From Kamptonema formosum PCC 6407 (GTDB taxonomy: Bacteria; Cyanobacteriota; Cyanobacteriia; Cyanobacteriales; Microcoleaceae), in assembly GCF_000332155.1 (NCBI RefSeq), contig NZ_KB235903.1, positions 2,454,803 through 2,518,802 of the forward strand: DNA of 64,000 nucleotides, written 5' to 3'. A program made the translations under genes and the position numbers. Every line of letters starts with the position of its first letter. The stretch's first letter is position 1. Of this stretch, positions 54,925 to 63,971 are shown one piece after another. The notes under the pieces are model-generated. The model worked only from the letters and a program-made list of their open reading frames with translations, had not been told where the DNA came from and did not search any database.

Positions 54925-54985
54925 AATCCTTCTTCCTTCTTCCTTCTTCCTTCTTCCTTCTTCCTTCTTCCTTCTTCTGCCTCCT
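54925..54985. repeat. STRR array of heptamer CTTCCTT
   Basis: About seven CTTCCTT units are followed by TGCCTCC units, just upstream of the FHA-flavoprotein gene. Similar array at 63846-63903. Antisense frames over it are artefacts. Confidence 0.85.
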
Positions 54986-55004
54986 GCCTCCTGCCTTCTA
55001 AATT

Positions 55005-57062
55005 ATGAATCCTCAACCCTTGCGCCTTCAACTCAGTTGGGAAGACACAAGCTTAGGCGATCGCCGCGAGCCCTTGCTGGAACTACCAATTGCTATAGGG
55101 CGAATCTTTGAGAGTATGCCGGCGACAATTAATGGCGATCGCGTTTCTAGAATTGCCCTCAACAACAGTCAAGTCTCTCGCTTCCACGCCGCGATCGCTT
55201 TAGAAAAAGGCAGTATTGTTGTGACGGATACAGGCAGCCGCAACGGTACTTTTGTCAATGGTATCCGCCAACATCGCAGCGTTTTAGCTAATGGCGATAC
55301 TCTCCAAATTGGCCCCTATTCAATTGTTATTTACTTCGCCCCTAGTCATAGTTTACCTACTAGAAATTCCCAGATTTTTTTCAACCCCACTACAAATTTA
55401 CCCGATCCTAATTGGTTTCCCCAACTACCTCTGTCTCCACCTTCACCCAGCGGCTCTAGAGGAAGTGGCTTTCCCCCGCCTATATTTTTGCAATCTGCTG
55501 TTTTGACAGCACAATCAATCTATGCTACTGGCTTACCAGTTAGTGAAATTGATTATGCTGCAATTGGGGGAGGATTGGGTAGTTTCTTTTGGGTAAATTT
55601 ACTAAGAATTTGTGGAGTAAAAACTTCTCAAATTTGGGCTTTAGGGATGGAAGATAAACCCTACGCTCGCTATCAACGCCTCTGTCTCAATTCTCAAATT
55701 CCAGCCCACGAAAGATTACGTTCCAATTCTGATTCCTGTCCCGATAATATTTGGGGTTGGCCTCCCTACGCAGTGCGAGAAGCTTGGCGGGAAATGCTGG
55801 ATGGACATTTGGGCAAGTCGTTGAAGTTGATGTGGCAAGTTTTTTCAGAACCAACTTTTGCGGAAACTTACACGCCAAAATCTGGTAATGTGTTCGATTC
55901 AATTGATAGAGAAGCTGATAGAATTGGGTGGAAAGAAATCTATCGCTATGGACGAGTTCTGAGTATTCGTAAAACTGATGATGGTAGATATGCGATCGCT
56001 TATTCTTCTTCTAGTGCTAGCCAACGCTCTCATGCTTTTGTTATAGCTAAATATGTGCATTTAGCTACGGGCTATCCAGCGATTCAGTTCCTCCCGGATT
56101 TGCAAGCTTATCGCGAACAAACCCGCGATTTCAAGTCAGTTGTTAATGCCTATGAAAGTCACGATTTTGTCTATGAATATTTAGAACGCAATGGTGGCAC
56201 AGTATTGATTAGAGGTCGGGGAATTGTAGCTTCGCGGGTGGTACAGCGGCTTTATGAAGCTAGGGCGAGAAATCAGAATATTCAAGTATTGCATTTGATG
56301 CGATCGCCTAGACCGCAAGGTAATAAATTCGGTCGCGCCAGACGAAAAGTAGAAAATCACTGTGAATTTCAGCCTTTCAACTGGCCAAAAGCTTGCTGGG
56401 GCGGGGACTTGCGGGTAATTCTGGAGAATGCTGCTATTGAGAATCGCTCAGAACTTCTGACGGATTGGGGTGGTACTACTACTGCTAATCGCAGCGATTG
56501 GCGGCGTATAGTCCGAGAAGGCCTCAGTCAAGGATGGTATCAAATTACTTTTGGGGAAGTGGAACGAGTCGAACGGGATGCTCAAAACCGCACGGTGACT
56601 TATATTCAGGAGAAGGGGTTAAAGGGACAGCTACAGTTAGCGGCGGATTTTATTATTGATGCGACTGGTTTGGATGCTAAAGTCAAGACGAGCCCGCTGC
56701 TAGAAGATTTAGTCAATCAATATAACCTCCCTCTCAATCATTTGGGGCGTTTGAGTATTAGTAATGATTTTGAATTACGGGAAATGCGATCGCCTCTGAC
56801 TCCCGTTAATCAGGGGAAAACATCAAATGCCCTTCTTGCTAAGGGAAGCTGGGGCGATCGAGGGGGCCGAATGTATGCCGCAGGCGCAATTACTTTAGGT
56901 GGCCCCTACGCACCTGTAGATAGTTTCCTGGGTTTACAATATGCTGCCCTGCGCTCTATTGAGAGTTTAGCGGCGGCGCGAGCTCCAGGGATGCAGAGTT
57001 TGGGCGCTGTGAGATCCCTAACTCAGTGGTGGAAGTGGGCCCTCAACCAATCTCCAGGTTGA
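55005..57062 (+). CDS. FHA domain fused to a flavoprotein monooxygenase-like domain
   Basis: The 685-residue protein has an FHA domain at about 25-110 (ELPIAIGRIFESMP; SQVSRFHAAI; GSRNGTFVNGIRQHRSVLAN). After a Pro-rich linker (PSPSGSRGSGFPPPIF) follows a FAD/NAD(P)-binding part from about 180: EIDYAAIGGGLGSFFWVNLL, then YVHLATGYPAIQFLPDL and a second dinucleotide motif GGTVLIRGRGIVASRVVQRL. The C-terminal FAD-contact region is RMYAAGAITLGGPYAPVDSF. The combination suggests phosphopeptide-directed oxidoreductase. The substrate is unknown. It follows an FHA-zinc-ribbon gene. Confidence 0.85.
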   Translation: MNPQPLRLQLSWEDTSLGDRREPLLELPIAIGRIFESMPATINGDRVSRIALNNSQVSRFHAAIALEKGSIVVTDTGSRNGTFVNGIRQHRSVLANGDTLQIGPYSIVIYFAPSHSLPTRNSQIFFNPTTNLPDPNWFPQLPLSPPSPSGSRGSGFPPPIFLQSAVLTAQSIYATGLPVSEIDYAAIGGGLGSFFWVNLLRICGVKTSQIWALGMEDKPYARYQRLCLNSQIPAHERLRSNSDSCPDNIWGWPPYAVREAWREMLDGHLGKSLKLMWQVFSEPTFAETYTPKSGNVFDSIDREADRIGWKEIYRYGRVLSIRKTDDGRYAIAYSSSSASQRSHAFVIAKYVHLATGYPAIQFLPDLQAYREQTRDFKSVVNAYESHDFVYEYLERNGGTVLIRGRGIVASRVVQRLYEARARNQNIQVLHLMRSPRPQGNKFGRARRKVENHCEFQPFNWPKACWGGDLRVILENAAIENRSELLTDWGGTTTANRSDWRRIVREGLSQGWYQITFGEVERVERDAQNRTVTYIQEKGLKGQLQLAADFIIDATGLDAKVKTSPLLEDLVNQYNLPLNHLGRLSISNDFELREMRSPLTPVNQGKTSNALLAKGSWGDRGGRMYAAGAITLGGPYAPVDSFLGLQYAALRSIESLAAARAPGMQSLGAVRSLTQWWKWALNQSPG

Positions 57063-57072
57063 AAATAAAAAA

Positions 57073-57089
57073 CGCCCAAATTGCGGGCG
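57073..57089 (-). terminator. Small GC hairpin after the flavoprotein gene
   Basis: CGCCC-AAATTG-GGGCG arms lie at 57073-57089 with an A-run to the left. Read on the minus strand the hairpin is followed by TTTTTTATTTT, so it fits a minus-strand terminator better than a plus-strand one. Confidence 0.45.
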
Positions 57090-57184
57090 CTCGTCAGGGT
57101 GCATCTACTATGCTTACTAGCATACACCCTTAAGGGGTAATACCCCTCAATTAATTAATAAAAAGTTATAATTTGGTCTCAATT

Positions 57185-57420
57185 GTGTTAATTGGTAATG
57201 GGTAATGGCTAATGGGTAATGGGTAATGGCTAATGGGTAATTGGTAATGGCTAATTGCTAATTGCTAATTGCTAATGGCTAATGGCTAATTGCTAATTGC
57301 TAATTACCCATCTCCCCCATCTCCCCCATCTCCCCCATCCTCCCCCATCTCCCCCCATCTCCCCCATCTCCCCGCCCCCCGCTCCCCCGCCCCCTCTCTT
57401 TCCCTAGCCCCCTAGCCCCT
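57185..57420. repeat. Paired STRR arrays (TAATGGGTAATGGC; CCATCTCCCC)
   Basis: 57185-57305 is a run of AATTGGT/AATGGCT/AATTGCT heptamers; 57303-57405 holds CCATCTCCCC units and 57405-57420 CCCCTAG units. These make up most of the 366-base gap; no gene is seen. Confidence 0.85.
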
Positions 57421-57428
57421 TCTTCAAA

Positions 57429-57857
57429 ATGACTCCTACTCTCTTCGGTCGCTGGCAGACTCGGTTATTACTATTTGCAACTGTGGGAGTTGCAGTAACA
57501 ATACCTTTTTTTTTAGGATTAATTGGCTCTAAATCAGGTTGGATATTTTTCTGGATACTAGGATATATAGGGATTTTTGGATTGATTTGGGATGTTTTAT
57601 ATATTTACATTCAGCAGTTCCGGTGGGATCGAGATTGGCCGGGAGCTTTTCAATTGTTGAGCGGTGTTTGGGAAGCTATTTTTTTGGTGTTTTTGATCGA
57701 AATTCTGGGTTTACCAGGCATAGAGCAGGAGGATTTTGATTTAGCCGCCTTTGGCTTGCACTATAGTTTAGTCTGGGTGACAATTTATCTCGCGTCGCAA
57801 ACATTACTCCGAGTTTTATTTCCCTACTGGCGTTTCCGTGGCGGTCAATGGTTTTAA
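57429..57857 (+). CDS. Conserved cyanobacterial membrane protein
   Basis: The 142-residue product has four helices: LLLFATVGVAVTIPFFLGLI, SGWIFFWILGYIGIFGLIWD, FQLLSGVWEAIFLVFLIEIL and HYSLVWVTIYLASQTLLRVL. The C-terminal WRFRGGQWF is basic and aromatic. I recall this only as a widespread unnamed protein. It stands between repeat array and kinase gene, with no operon partner. Confidence 0.72.
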   Translation: MTPTLFGRWQTRLLLFATVGVAVTIPFFLGLIGSKSGWIFFWILGYIGIFGLIWDVLYIYIQQFRWDRDWPGAFQLLSGVWEAIFLVFLIEILGLPGIEQEDFDLAAFGLHYSLVWVTIYLASQTLLRVLFPYWRFRGGQWF

Positions 57858-58146
57858 GTTATTTAACTTAAATTTAAGTCGTTGTAAGATTAAGCTCGCG
57901 CTGTATTTGCTCGATATCAATAATATTAAGAGATCGTTAACATCTCTCTAATCACTCAAAAATAGAGTATAATTGAAATCAATATTTAAAATTAGGGTAA
58001 TTTGCTGCCATTCGTGGGTTATGTGGCATCAAAAGCTCTGCAAAATCTTCAGACTAGAAAAAAAATAAATTTTCTGAATGCTTGCCCATAAGTCGGAAAG
58101 TTTTTCAGGGGGGATCTAGTAGCTGTTAACTCTGTAGAGAACTAAT

Positions 58147-59610
58147 ATGGATAATAATCAGGTTCAGAATCAAAGTCAAGCTAAGGAGTCTCAAGTAAAG
58201 GAAGCTAGAGTAGATGAAATCAAGGCAAATTTAGGAGAACATACTATAGAAACTTACGGGCAAGCCTTTGCCAATTACAAGTATGTAGATGAGAAATTGC
58301 GAGAAACAATTAAAGAACTATCCGAACTAAAATTTGCACTAGATAACTCAGCGATAGTTGCCATGACTGATGCCAAAGGCATTATCAGCTATATCAACGA
58401 TAAATTTTGTGAAATATCTAAATATAGCCGCAAAGAGCTGATTGGGAAAACTCACAAAATTATCAATTCTGGCTATCATTCTCAAGAATTTTTCAAGGAA
58501 TTTTGGCAGACTATTACCGCTGGTAAAGTTTGGAAAGCTATAATTAAAAACCGGGCCAAAGATGGAACATATTACTGGGTAGATACCACCGTCATACCCT
58601 TTTTAGATGAAAGCGGGCAACCCTATAAATATTTATCGATCAGATATGAAATCACAGAGGCTAAGGAAGCAGAGGAGGAATCTCGCAAACAGGCGGAACA
58701 ACTGGAAATTGCCCTAAAAGAGCTAAAAATTACTCAATCCCAGCTAGTTCAAGCTGAAAAATTATCGAGTTTAGGGCAATTAGTTGCTGGAGTTGCCCAT
58801 GAAATTAATAATCCTGTCAGCTTTATCTATGGAAATCTTGTTCATGCTAATGAGTACATTCACTCCTTGCTAAAATTGCTGAATCTTTACCAGGAAAATT
58901 ATCCGAATCCAGTCCCAGAGATTAAAATGGTAGCTCAGGAAAGTGATGTAGATTTCTTAATAGAAGATTTGCCAAAACTACTAAGTTCGATGAAAATGGG
59001 GGCGAACCGGATTCGCGAGATAGTTTTGTCTTTGCGGAACTTTTCAAGACATGATGAAGCTAAAATGAAGCCAGTTGATATTCACGAAGGCATCGATAGT
59101 ACGCTGCTGATTCTACAAAATCAACTTAAAAGACAAGGTAAACTTGCTGAAGTTCGCGCGATCAAAGAATATGGTAATCTGCCGCTAGTTGAGTGCTACC
59201 CAAGTCAGTTAAATCAGGTATTTATGAATATTATTGCTAATGCAATTGATGCTTTAGAAGGATTCAGAATTAAGCAACTCCAAGTAATGAAAAACAAGGA
59301 AGAAGAAATAGAGGTTTATTCTCTTTGCCCGATTCCTACAATTAGGATTAAGACTAAAGTGGGAGAGGAAAATCAAGTCATAATTTCTATTATTGACAAT
59401 GGATGTGGGGTAGAACCAGAAGTTATGCAACGGCTATTCGACCCATTTTTTACAACAAAAGATGTAGGAAAAGGTACTGGCTTAGGGCTGTCTATTTCTT
59501 ACCATATTATCGTCGAAAAACATAAAGGTAAGTTAGAATGTTTTTCACAGCTTGGCTGTGGAACTCAGTTTGTAATTTCGATTCCTATTTCTCAGCAAGA
59601 TCGCGTCTAG
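58147..59610 (+). CDS. PAS-domain histidine kinase, upstream of the C5 methyltransferase
   Basis: The 487-residue protein starts with a Gln/Lys-rich segment (about 1-60), then a PAS/PAC domain (about 60-180; MTDAKGIISYINDKFCEISK; RAKDGTYYWVDTTVIPFLDE), a coiled coil, and a HisKA-like domain with His218 (GQLVAGVAHEINNPVSFIYG). HATPase motifs are DNGCGVEPEVMQRLFDPFFT and GKGTGLGLSISYH. There is no membrane span, so the kinase is soluble and could respond to a redox or light ligand. Its stop is one base before the methyltransferase ATG, so the two are surely one transcript. Confidence 0.92.
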   Translation: MDNNQVQNQSQAKESQVKEARVDEIKANLGEHTIETYGQAFANYKYVDEKLRETIKELSELKFALDNSAIVAMTDAKGIISYINDKFCEISKYSRKELIGKTHKIINSGYHSQEFFKEFWQTITAGKVWKAIIKNRAKDGTYYWVDTTVIPFLDESGQPYKYLSIRYEITEAKEAEEESRKQAEQLEIALKELKITQSQLVQAEKLSSLGQLVAGVAHEINNPVSFIYGNLVHANEYIHSLLKLLNLYQENYPNPVPEIKMVAQESDVDFLIEDLPKLLSSMKMGANRIREIVLSLRNFSRHDEAKMKPVDIHEGIDSTLLILQNQLKRQGKLAEVRAIKEYGNLPLVECYPSQLNQVFMNIIANAIDALEGFRIKQLQVMKNKEEEIEVYSLCPIPTIRIKTKVGEENQVIISIIDNGCGVEPEVMQRLFDPFFTTKDVGKGTGLGLSISYHIIVEKHKGKLECFSQLGCGTQFVISIPISQQDRV

Positions 59611-59611
59611 A

Positions 59612-60811
59612 ATGAAAAAATCTTACTGTATTTTCTCTTTTTTCGCAGGCTCAGGCTTTCTCGATTTAGGTTTTGAGTTGAGTGGTTTTAAGATAGCTTA
59701 TATCAATGAAATTTTCTCGCCATTTATGCAGGCTTACCGTTACTCTCGTAAATGCCTAAATCTGCCATTGCCAGAATATGGTTACTCTGAAGGAGAGGAG
59801 GCAGATGTAACGCGACTGACAGCAGGAGAAGCAGCGCTAAAGTTGCGAGAATTGATGCAGGATGCCCGTAAAAATAATGATATTATTGGGTTTATTGCTG
59901 GGCCGCCTTGTCCTGACTTTTCTGTTGGTGGAAAAAATCGAGGTCAGGAAGGGGAGAAGGGTAAGCTTTCTGCTGCTTACGTTGAGTTAATTTGTCAGCA
60001 ACAGCCTGATTTCTTTTTGTTTGAAAATGTTAAAGGTTTGTGGAGAACTCAAAAGCATAGAGTGTTTTTTGAGGAGTGTAAAAATCGGCTAAACCAAGCT
60101 GGCTATGTATTGACAGAGCGCCTAATTAATGCAATAGAATATGGAGTGCCACAAGATAGAGATAGAATTATTTTACTAGGTTTCCGTAAGGATTTAATTA
60201 AGGATAGGGGCATCAAACTTGATGAAGTTGGGGGAATGTTGCCTGAAGGTGTTTTTCCTTGGAATAGTCAGATTATATATCCCAAGTCCCAGGCTTTTGC
60301 TTACTCTTGGCCCTCTACGAATTCATTTGAAGAAAATTCGCTGCTTCCTTGTGCAAATGGCATTCCTCAAGAGTTAACAGTTGAGTTTTGGTTCCAGAAA
60401 AATGATGTGATGAATCATCCCAATGCTGAACATTGTTTCAAGCCGAAAGCCGGGATTAAGCGCTTTGCTGTTGTTGATGAGGGAGATGATTCGAGAAAGT
60501 CATTTAAGCGGCTGCATAGATGGCGTTATTCACCGACAGCCTGTTATGGGAATAATGAAGTGCATTTACATCCTTACAAAGTTCGTCGGCTATCTGTCGC
60601 GGAGGTGTTGGCTATTCAATCTTTGCCTAAAGAATTTGTATTACCGGCTTCGATGACGCTAAGTAATATGTTTAAAACTGTGGGAAATGGTGTACCTTTT
60701 TTGGCGGCGAAAGGAATTGCCAAAAGTATGATTGAGTTTTGGGAGAGAAGTGAGTATAAAGCTTACAGTACCAGTGAATATATTCACAGTTCATTGACAA
60801 CTGCTATATAA
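59612..60811 (+). CDS. C5-cytosine DNA methyltransferase, orphan
   Basis: The 399-residue enzyme has SAM motif I in CIFSFFAGSGFLDLGFELSG, catalytic Cys100 in FIAGPPCPDFSVGG (motif IV), ENV in FLFENVKGLWRTQ (motif VI), QDRDRIIL (motif VIII) and the C-terminal motif X (TVGNGVPFLAAKGIA). The target-recognition region lies between about 200 and 310. No restriction enzyme or specificity subunit flanks it. It could methylate a HIP1-related site, since cyanobacteria have such enzymes, but the target cannot be read from the sequence. It is coupled to the PAS kinase. Confidence 0.93.
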   Translation: MKKSYCIFSFFAGSGFLDLGFELSGFKIAYINEIFSPFMQAYRYSRKCLNLPLPEYGYSEGEEADVTRLTAGEAALKLRELMQDARKNNDIIGFIAGPPCPDFSVGGKNRGQEGEKGKLSAAYVELICQQQPDFFLFENVKGLWRTQKHRVFFEECKNRLNQAGYVLTERLINAIEYGVPQDRDRIILLGFRKDLIKDRGIKLDEVGGMLPEGVFPWNSQIIYPKSQAFAYSWPSTNSFEENSLLPCANGIPQELTVEFWFQKNDVMNHPNAEHCFKPKAGIKRFAVVDEGDDSRKSFKRLHRWRYSPTACYGNNEVHLHPYKVRRLSVAEVLAIQSLPKEFVLPASMTLSNMFKTVGNGVPFLAAKGIAKSMIEFWERSEYKAYSTSEYIHSSLTTAI

Positions 60812-60859
60812 TCTATCAAGGTTTAAAACCTTGATTCTCTAAATTGCCGACAGCCTACT

Positions 60860-62218
60860 ATGACCGCCACTCCCCGCCGCTATCACATTACCACCTTCGG
60901 ATGCCAGATGAACAAAGCCGACTCGGAACGCATGGCCGGCATCCTAGAAGATATGGGTTTCGAGTGGTCTGAAGACCCCAATGAAGCCAGCTTAATTCTC
61001 TACAATACTTGTAGCATTCGGGACAGTGCCGAACACAAAGTTTATTCCTATCTGGGAAGACAAGCCGGCCGCAAGCGTGTAGAACCAGAACTGACTTTAA
61101 TTGTTGCTGGATGCGTGGCCCAGCAAGAAGGCGAAGCGTTACTGCGGCGAGTTCCTGAATTAGATTTAGTGATGGGGCCGCAACACGCAAATCGCTTACA
61201 AGATTTACTTGAACAAGTGTTTGATGGCAATCAGGTAGTTGCTACAGATGCCGTCCATATTATGGAAGATATCACTAAGCCGCGCCGCGATAGTAAGGTG
61301 ACAGCTTGGGTGAATGTAATTTATGGCTGTAATGAACGCTGCACTTATTGTGTAGTGCCGAATGTGCGGGGTATTGAACAGTCGCGAACTCCTAAAGCAA
61401 TTCGGGCAGAAATGGAAGAATTAGGTCGTCAAGGTTACAAGGAAGTAACTTTATTGGGGCAAAATATTGATGCCTATGGTCGCGATTTGCCCGGAACAAA
61501 ACCCGATGGTAGCAATCAGTATACCTTGACTGATTTACTTTACTATGTAAGCGATGTGCCGGGGATTGAACGGATTCGTTTTGCAACTAGCCACCCGCGT
61601 TATTTCACGGAAAGGTTAATTAAAGCTTGTGCAGAATTGCCCCAGGTATGCGAACATTTTCACATTCCCTTTCAATCGGGGGATAATGACATTTTAAAGG
61701 CGATGGCGCGGGGTTATACTCAGGAAAAATATCGCCGGATTATTGAGACAATTCGTCAATATATGCCGGATGCTTCAATTAGCGCTGATGCGATTGTTGG
61801 TTTTCCTGGGGAAAGCGAAGCACAGTTTGAAAAGACGCTGAACCTAGTAGTTGATATGCGGTTTGATTTGGTGAATACGGCGGCTTATTCGCCTCGGCCT
61901 GGAACTCCAGCAGCTTTGTGGGATACCCAGTTAAGCGAGGAGGTAAAGGCTGATAGGTTACAACGTTTAAATCATGTGGTTACTCAGACGGCAATGGAAC
62001 GTTCGCAGCGCTATCTGGGACGTATTGAAGAAGTGCTAGTAGAAGACCAAAACCAGAAAGATGCAACTCAAGTTATGGGTCGAGGACGTGGCAACCGTCT
62101 GACATTTTTACGGGGAAATATTGAGGAGTTAAGGGGTCAGCTAGTGCAGGTAAAAATCACTGATGTTCGTGCCTTCAGTTTGACTGGCGATCTCTGGTAT
62201 AATGGCTCAGTTTCATAA
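60860..62218 (+). CDS. miaB: tRNA-2-methylthio-N6-dimethylallyladenosine synthase
   Basis: The 452-residue radical SAM methylthiotransferase has the N-terminal UPF0004 domain with its cluster cysteines ([36 protein letters not shown]), the radical SAM site [11 protein letters not shown], and a C-terminal TRAM domain. It converts i6A37 to ms2i6A37 in tRNA. Start ATG 60860 gives [20 protein letters not shown], the natural N-terminus. Lipoprotein follows in 21 bases. Confidence 0.97.
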   Translation: MTATPRRYHITTFGCQMNKADSERMAGILEDMGFEWSEDPNEASLILYNTCSIRDSAEHKVYSYLGRQAGRKRVEPELTLIVAGCVAQQEGEALLRRVPELDLVMGPQHANRLQDLLEQVFDGNQVVATDAVHIMEDITKPRRDSKVTAWVNVIYGCNERCTYCVVPNVRGIEQSRTPKAIRAEMEELGRQGYKEVTLLGQNIDAYGRDLPGTKPDGSNQYTLTDLLYYVSDVPGIERIRFATSHPRYFTERLIKACAELPQVCEHFHIPFQSGDNDILKAMARGYTQEKYRRIIETIRQYMPDASISADAIVGFPGESEAQFEKTLNLVVDMRFDLVNTAAYSPRPGTPAALWDTQLSEEVKADRLQRLNHVVTQTAMERSQRYLGRIEEVLVEDQNQKDATQVMGRGRGNRLTFLRGNIEELRGQLVQVKITDVRAFSLTGDLWYNGSVS

Positions 62219-62239
62219 TTTGCAATTATAGGTTCTAAA

Positions 62240-62893
62240 ATGAAGGGATTAAAACCAGTTAATGTTGACCAGTACAGTCAAGTTAAAAAGTTGCTTGGCT
62301 TAATGCTAATTTCGGGAGTTTTAGGGATTAGCTTTTTTGGTTGTGCTCAACCAACTCCTGAAGCTAATGAACCGGCAGTAACTCCAAAACCAACGGCAAG
62401 TGCAACTCCGCAACCTAATTCTACAACTCCTACATCTCAAGCGAATCAAACAACTGTAACTCCAAAACCAACGGCAAGTGCAACTCCAAAACCTAGTCCC
62501 ACAACTCCTACATCTCAAGTTAATCAAGTACCTCAATCTGAGTTACCAAAGCCTAATGCACAAGGAGACTATCAAAGAACATCTCATAAATATTGGCAAA
62601 TTGTCGATCCAAGTGGCAAAGGTGTTACTTGCCGAATGGGAAAATCTTCGATTGAACAAATACAAACTCCTGGTAACTCTGTGGTCTTAGATATTCCTAA
62701 CTGGCCTGTAATTGGCACTTTTAAACAGGGGCAAAATTTTGAGATTAACTCTGGCCCGGCAGGATTTGGCGTATTGCTTGACAATAACAAACAACCCTGG
62801 ATTTACGTAGAAAAAAGCTCGGTTCAAGGTGCCCCTAGTAAATGTTTTGTTCGGGCTAATAGCAGTTCTGTCAAACCAGTGCAGAAGTCATAG
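62240..62893 (+). CDS. Putative lipoprotein with duplicated Pro/Thr linker and SH3-like domain
   Basis: The 217-residue protein has a hydrophobic signal (LLGLMLISGVLGISFF) with a probable lipid-attachment Cys35 in FFGCAQP. A linker of two near-identical units (TPKPTASATP...TTPTSQ) covers about 40-95. The rest is a domain with WQIVDPSGKGVTCRMGKSS and ends in CFVRANSSSV, resembling SH3-like cell-envelope domains. It would be attached to the membrane on the periplasmic side. Function unknown. It is close behind miaB, which is probably coincidental. Confidence 0.75.
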   Translation: MKGLKPVNVDQYSQVKKLLGLMLISGVLGISFFGCAQPTPEANEPAVTPKPTASATPQPNSTTPTSQANQTTVTPKPTASATPKPSPTTPTSQVNQVPQSELPKPNAQGDYQRTSHKYWQIVDPSGKGVTCRMGKSSIEQIQTPGNSVVLDIPNWPVIGTFKQGQNFEINSGPAGFGVLLDNNKQPWIYVEKSSVQGAPSKCFVRANSSSVKPVQKS

Positions 62894-62930
62894 CTAGGGG
62901 CTAGGGACTAGGGGCTAGGGGCTAGGGAAG
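62894..62930. repeat. GGGGCTA heptamer array at the lipoprotein end
   Basis: Four to five GGGGCTA/GGGACTA units follow the stop codon directly. The same motif occurs at 12364 and, reversed, at 45803 and 57405. Confidence 0.8.
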
Positions 62931-62999
62931 AGAGAAGAGGGAAAAGCTTACGACCTAATGGTTAGAGTCGATAGGAGCGTTGCCACTCCTACCTCTCCT

Positions 63000-63296
63000 T
63001 CAGAACCGGACGTGATACTTTCGCATCATCCGGCTCCTTGATAATTCCACCTTATTGATGTTCCCTTTTCCCCTCTTTCTTGCCCAGGCTCTTAGCTTTT
63101 GCCATGTCAGGTCGTCAACCTTTGAGAAGGTGTCCTTACTAACGACTGTCGAGTAATAGTTTGACCATCCCCTAATGATTGGATTGAGCTTACTGATTAA
63201 AGCAGCTTGAGGGGGGGTTTTGTGGGTGTCTATTACTTCAGCAATCTTGGCTAGATGAGTCTTAACCTTGGTTGAGGCGATGGCACGCCATCGAAC
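63000..63296 (-). pseudogene. Group II intron maturase remnant (domain X end)
   Basis: The open frame of about 98 codons between stops at 63297-63299 and 63000-63002 has no start codon. It reads KVKTHLAKIAEV, then ALISKLNPIIRGWSNYYSTV, then VDDLTWQKLRAWARKRGKG, the conserved maturase (X) domain of intron-encoded reverse transcriptases. After KGN the frame jumps to NKVELSRSRM, so the region between X and domain V is shortened. The RT and endonuclease parts are absent. Confidence 0.85.
63003..63036 (-). ncRNA. Group II intron domain V
   Basis: On the minus strand GAGCCGGATGATGCGAAAGT then ATCACGTCCGGTTC, exactly 34 nt. GAGCCGGA pairs with TCCGGTTC, TGAT with ATCA, and a GAAA tetraloop caps the stem. 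Catalytic AGC is kept at the base. Domain VI (GGTAGGAG-TGGCAACG-CTCCTATC) follows directly. Confidence 0.88.
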
Positions 63297-63751
63297 TCAC
63301 GTTCTTTTAGGTGCTATCTATTCTGCGATGGAGGTTATGTTCACACGATTTATAGAAACCTAAGCTATAAATCCTATCCATTTACCTTTTGGTCAGAGCC
63401 TATCAGCCTAATTTGGCTCTTTTTCGTATAACGCAGTTTAAGCGATAGTTCACTTTCGTTCACCATTAGGGAACTCCCTCTAGCACTTGTCCGCCTTAGA
63501 CTGGCGGTTTCCGTTACCAACGCGAGTCTGCACTCCGACTATTTCGTTACCTACTGGGTCGTGACCGGACTTGCTTTGAGTCTTTTACGTGAGGGTAAGG
63601 GGTGTGAATCCCTTAGCGGAGGCGGCTCCGCATACTAAACGACCATTTCAGGTCGCGCTGGGTTAAACGAATCGCACGATTATGAACCAGAGGTAAGAGT
63701 TGGAGTTGCCCTAAACGACGAAAGCGGTTGCGATCGCAAATCCAGGGCTTA

Positions 63752-63780
63752 TATCAATTCCGGTGCAGCCGGAATTGATA
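63752..63780. repeat. Palindrome TATCAATTCCGG / CCGGAATTGATA
   Basis: Perfect 12-base arms with TGCAG between. No T-run; function unknown. The surrounding 63678-63970 has no gene. Confidence 0.75.
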
Positions 63781-63845
63781 TTACGCATTACAGTGCTGCC
63801 GCCGTCTTAGTGTTATCCTTAACCGCCTAGAGGTATCTTGTACTG

Positions 63846-63903
63846 TCTTCCCTCTTCCTTCTTCCTTCTTCCTTCTTCCCTCTTCCTTCTTCCTTCTTCC
63901 CTC
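63846..63903. repeat. STRR array of heptamer CTTCCTT/CCCTCTT
   Basis: Seven or eight 7-base units, matching the array at 54925. Confidence 0.85.
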
Positions 63904-63971
63904 TGCTAAGCAATTTAGCTTAGTCTTTTTAGGTCAAATAGACAATGTATTGAAGAGAAAGTAGAAAGACA

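Larger units (their letters stand above)
62961..63677 (-). mobile_element. Group II intron, internally deleted, minus strand
   Basis: Read on the minus strand, the intron opens with GTGCG at 63677 (consensus GUGYG), followed by domain-I-like structure. It carries a remnant maturase frame (63296-63000), a 34-nt domain V at 63036-63003, and a domain VI stem ending ATCGACTCTAAC near 62961 (AY end). The full element is about 717 bases, far below the usual 2-3 kb, so most of the reverse transcriptase is gone. Splicing may remain possible with protein supplied in trans. The exons around it have no identified gene. Confidence 0.8.

Noticed and set aside
54651-55031. Minus-strand frame of 126 codons
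   Set aside because: Contains KKEEGRRKKEEG from the CTTCCTT array and is antisense to the FHA gene end.
63678-63745. A possible exon reading frame around the group II intron (RFRRLGQLQLLPLVHN)
   Set aside because: The frame continues into intron sequence rather than across a splice junction and matches no family I know.
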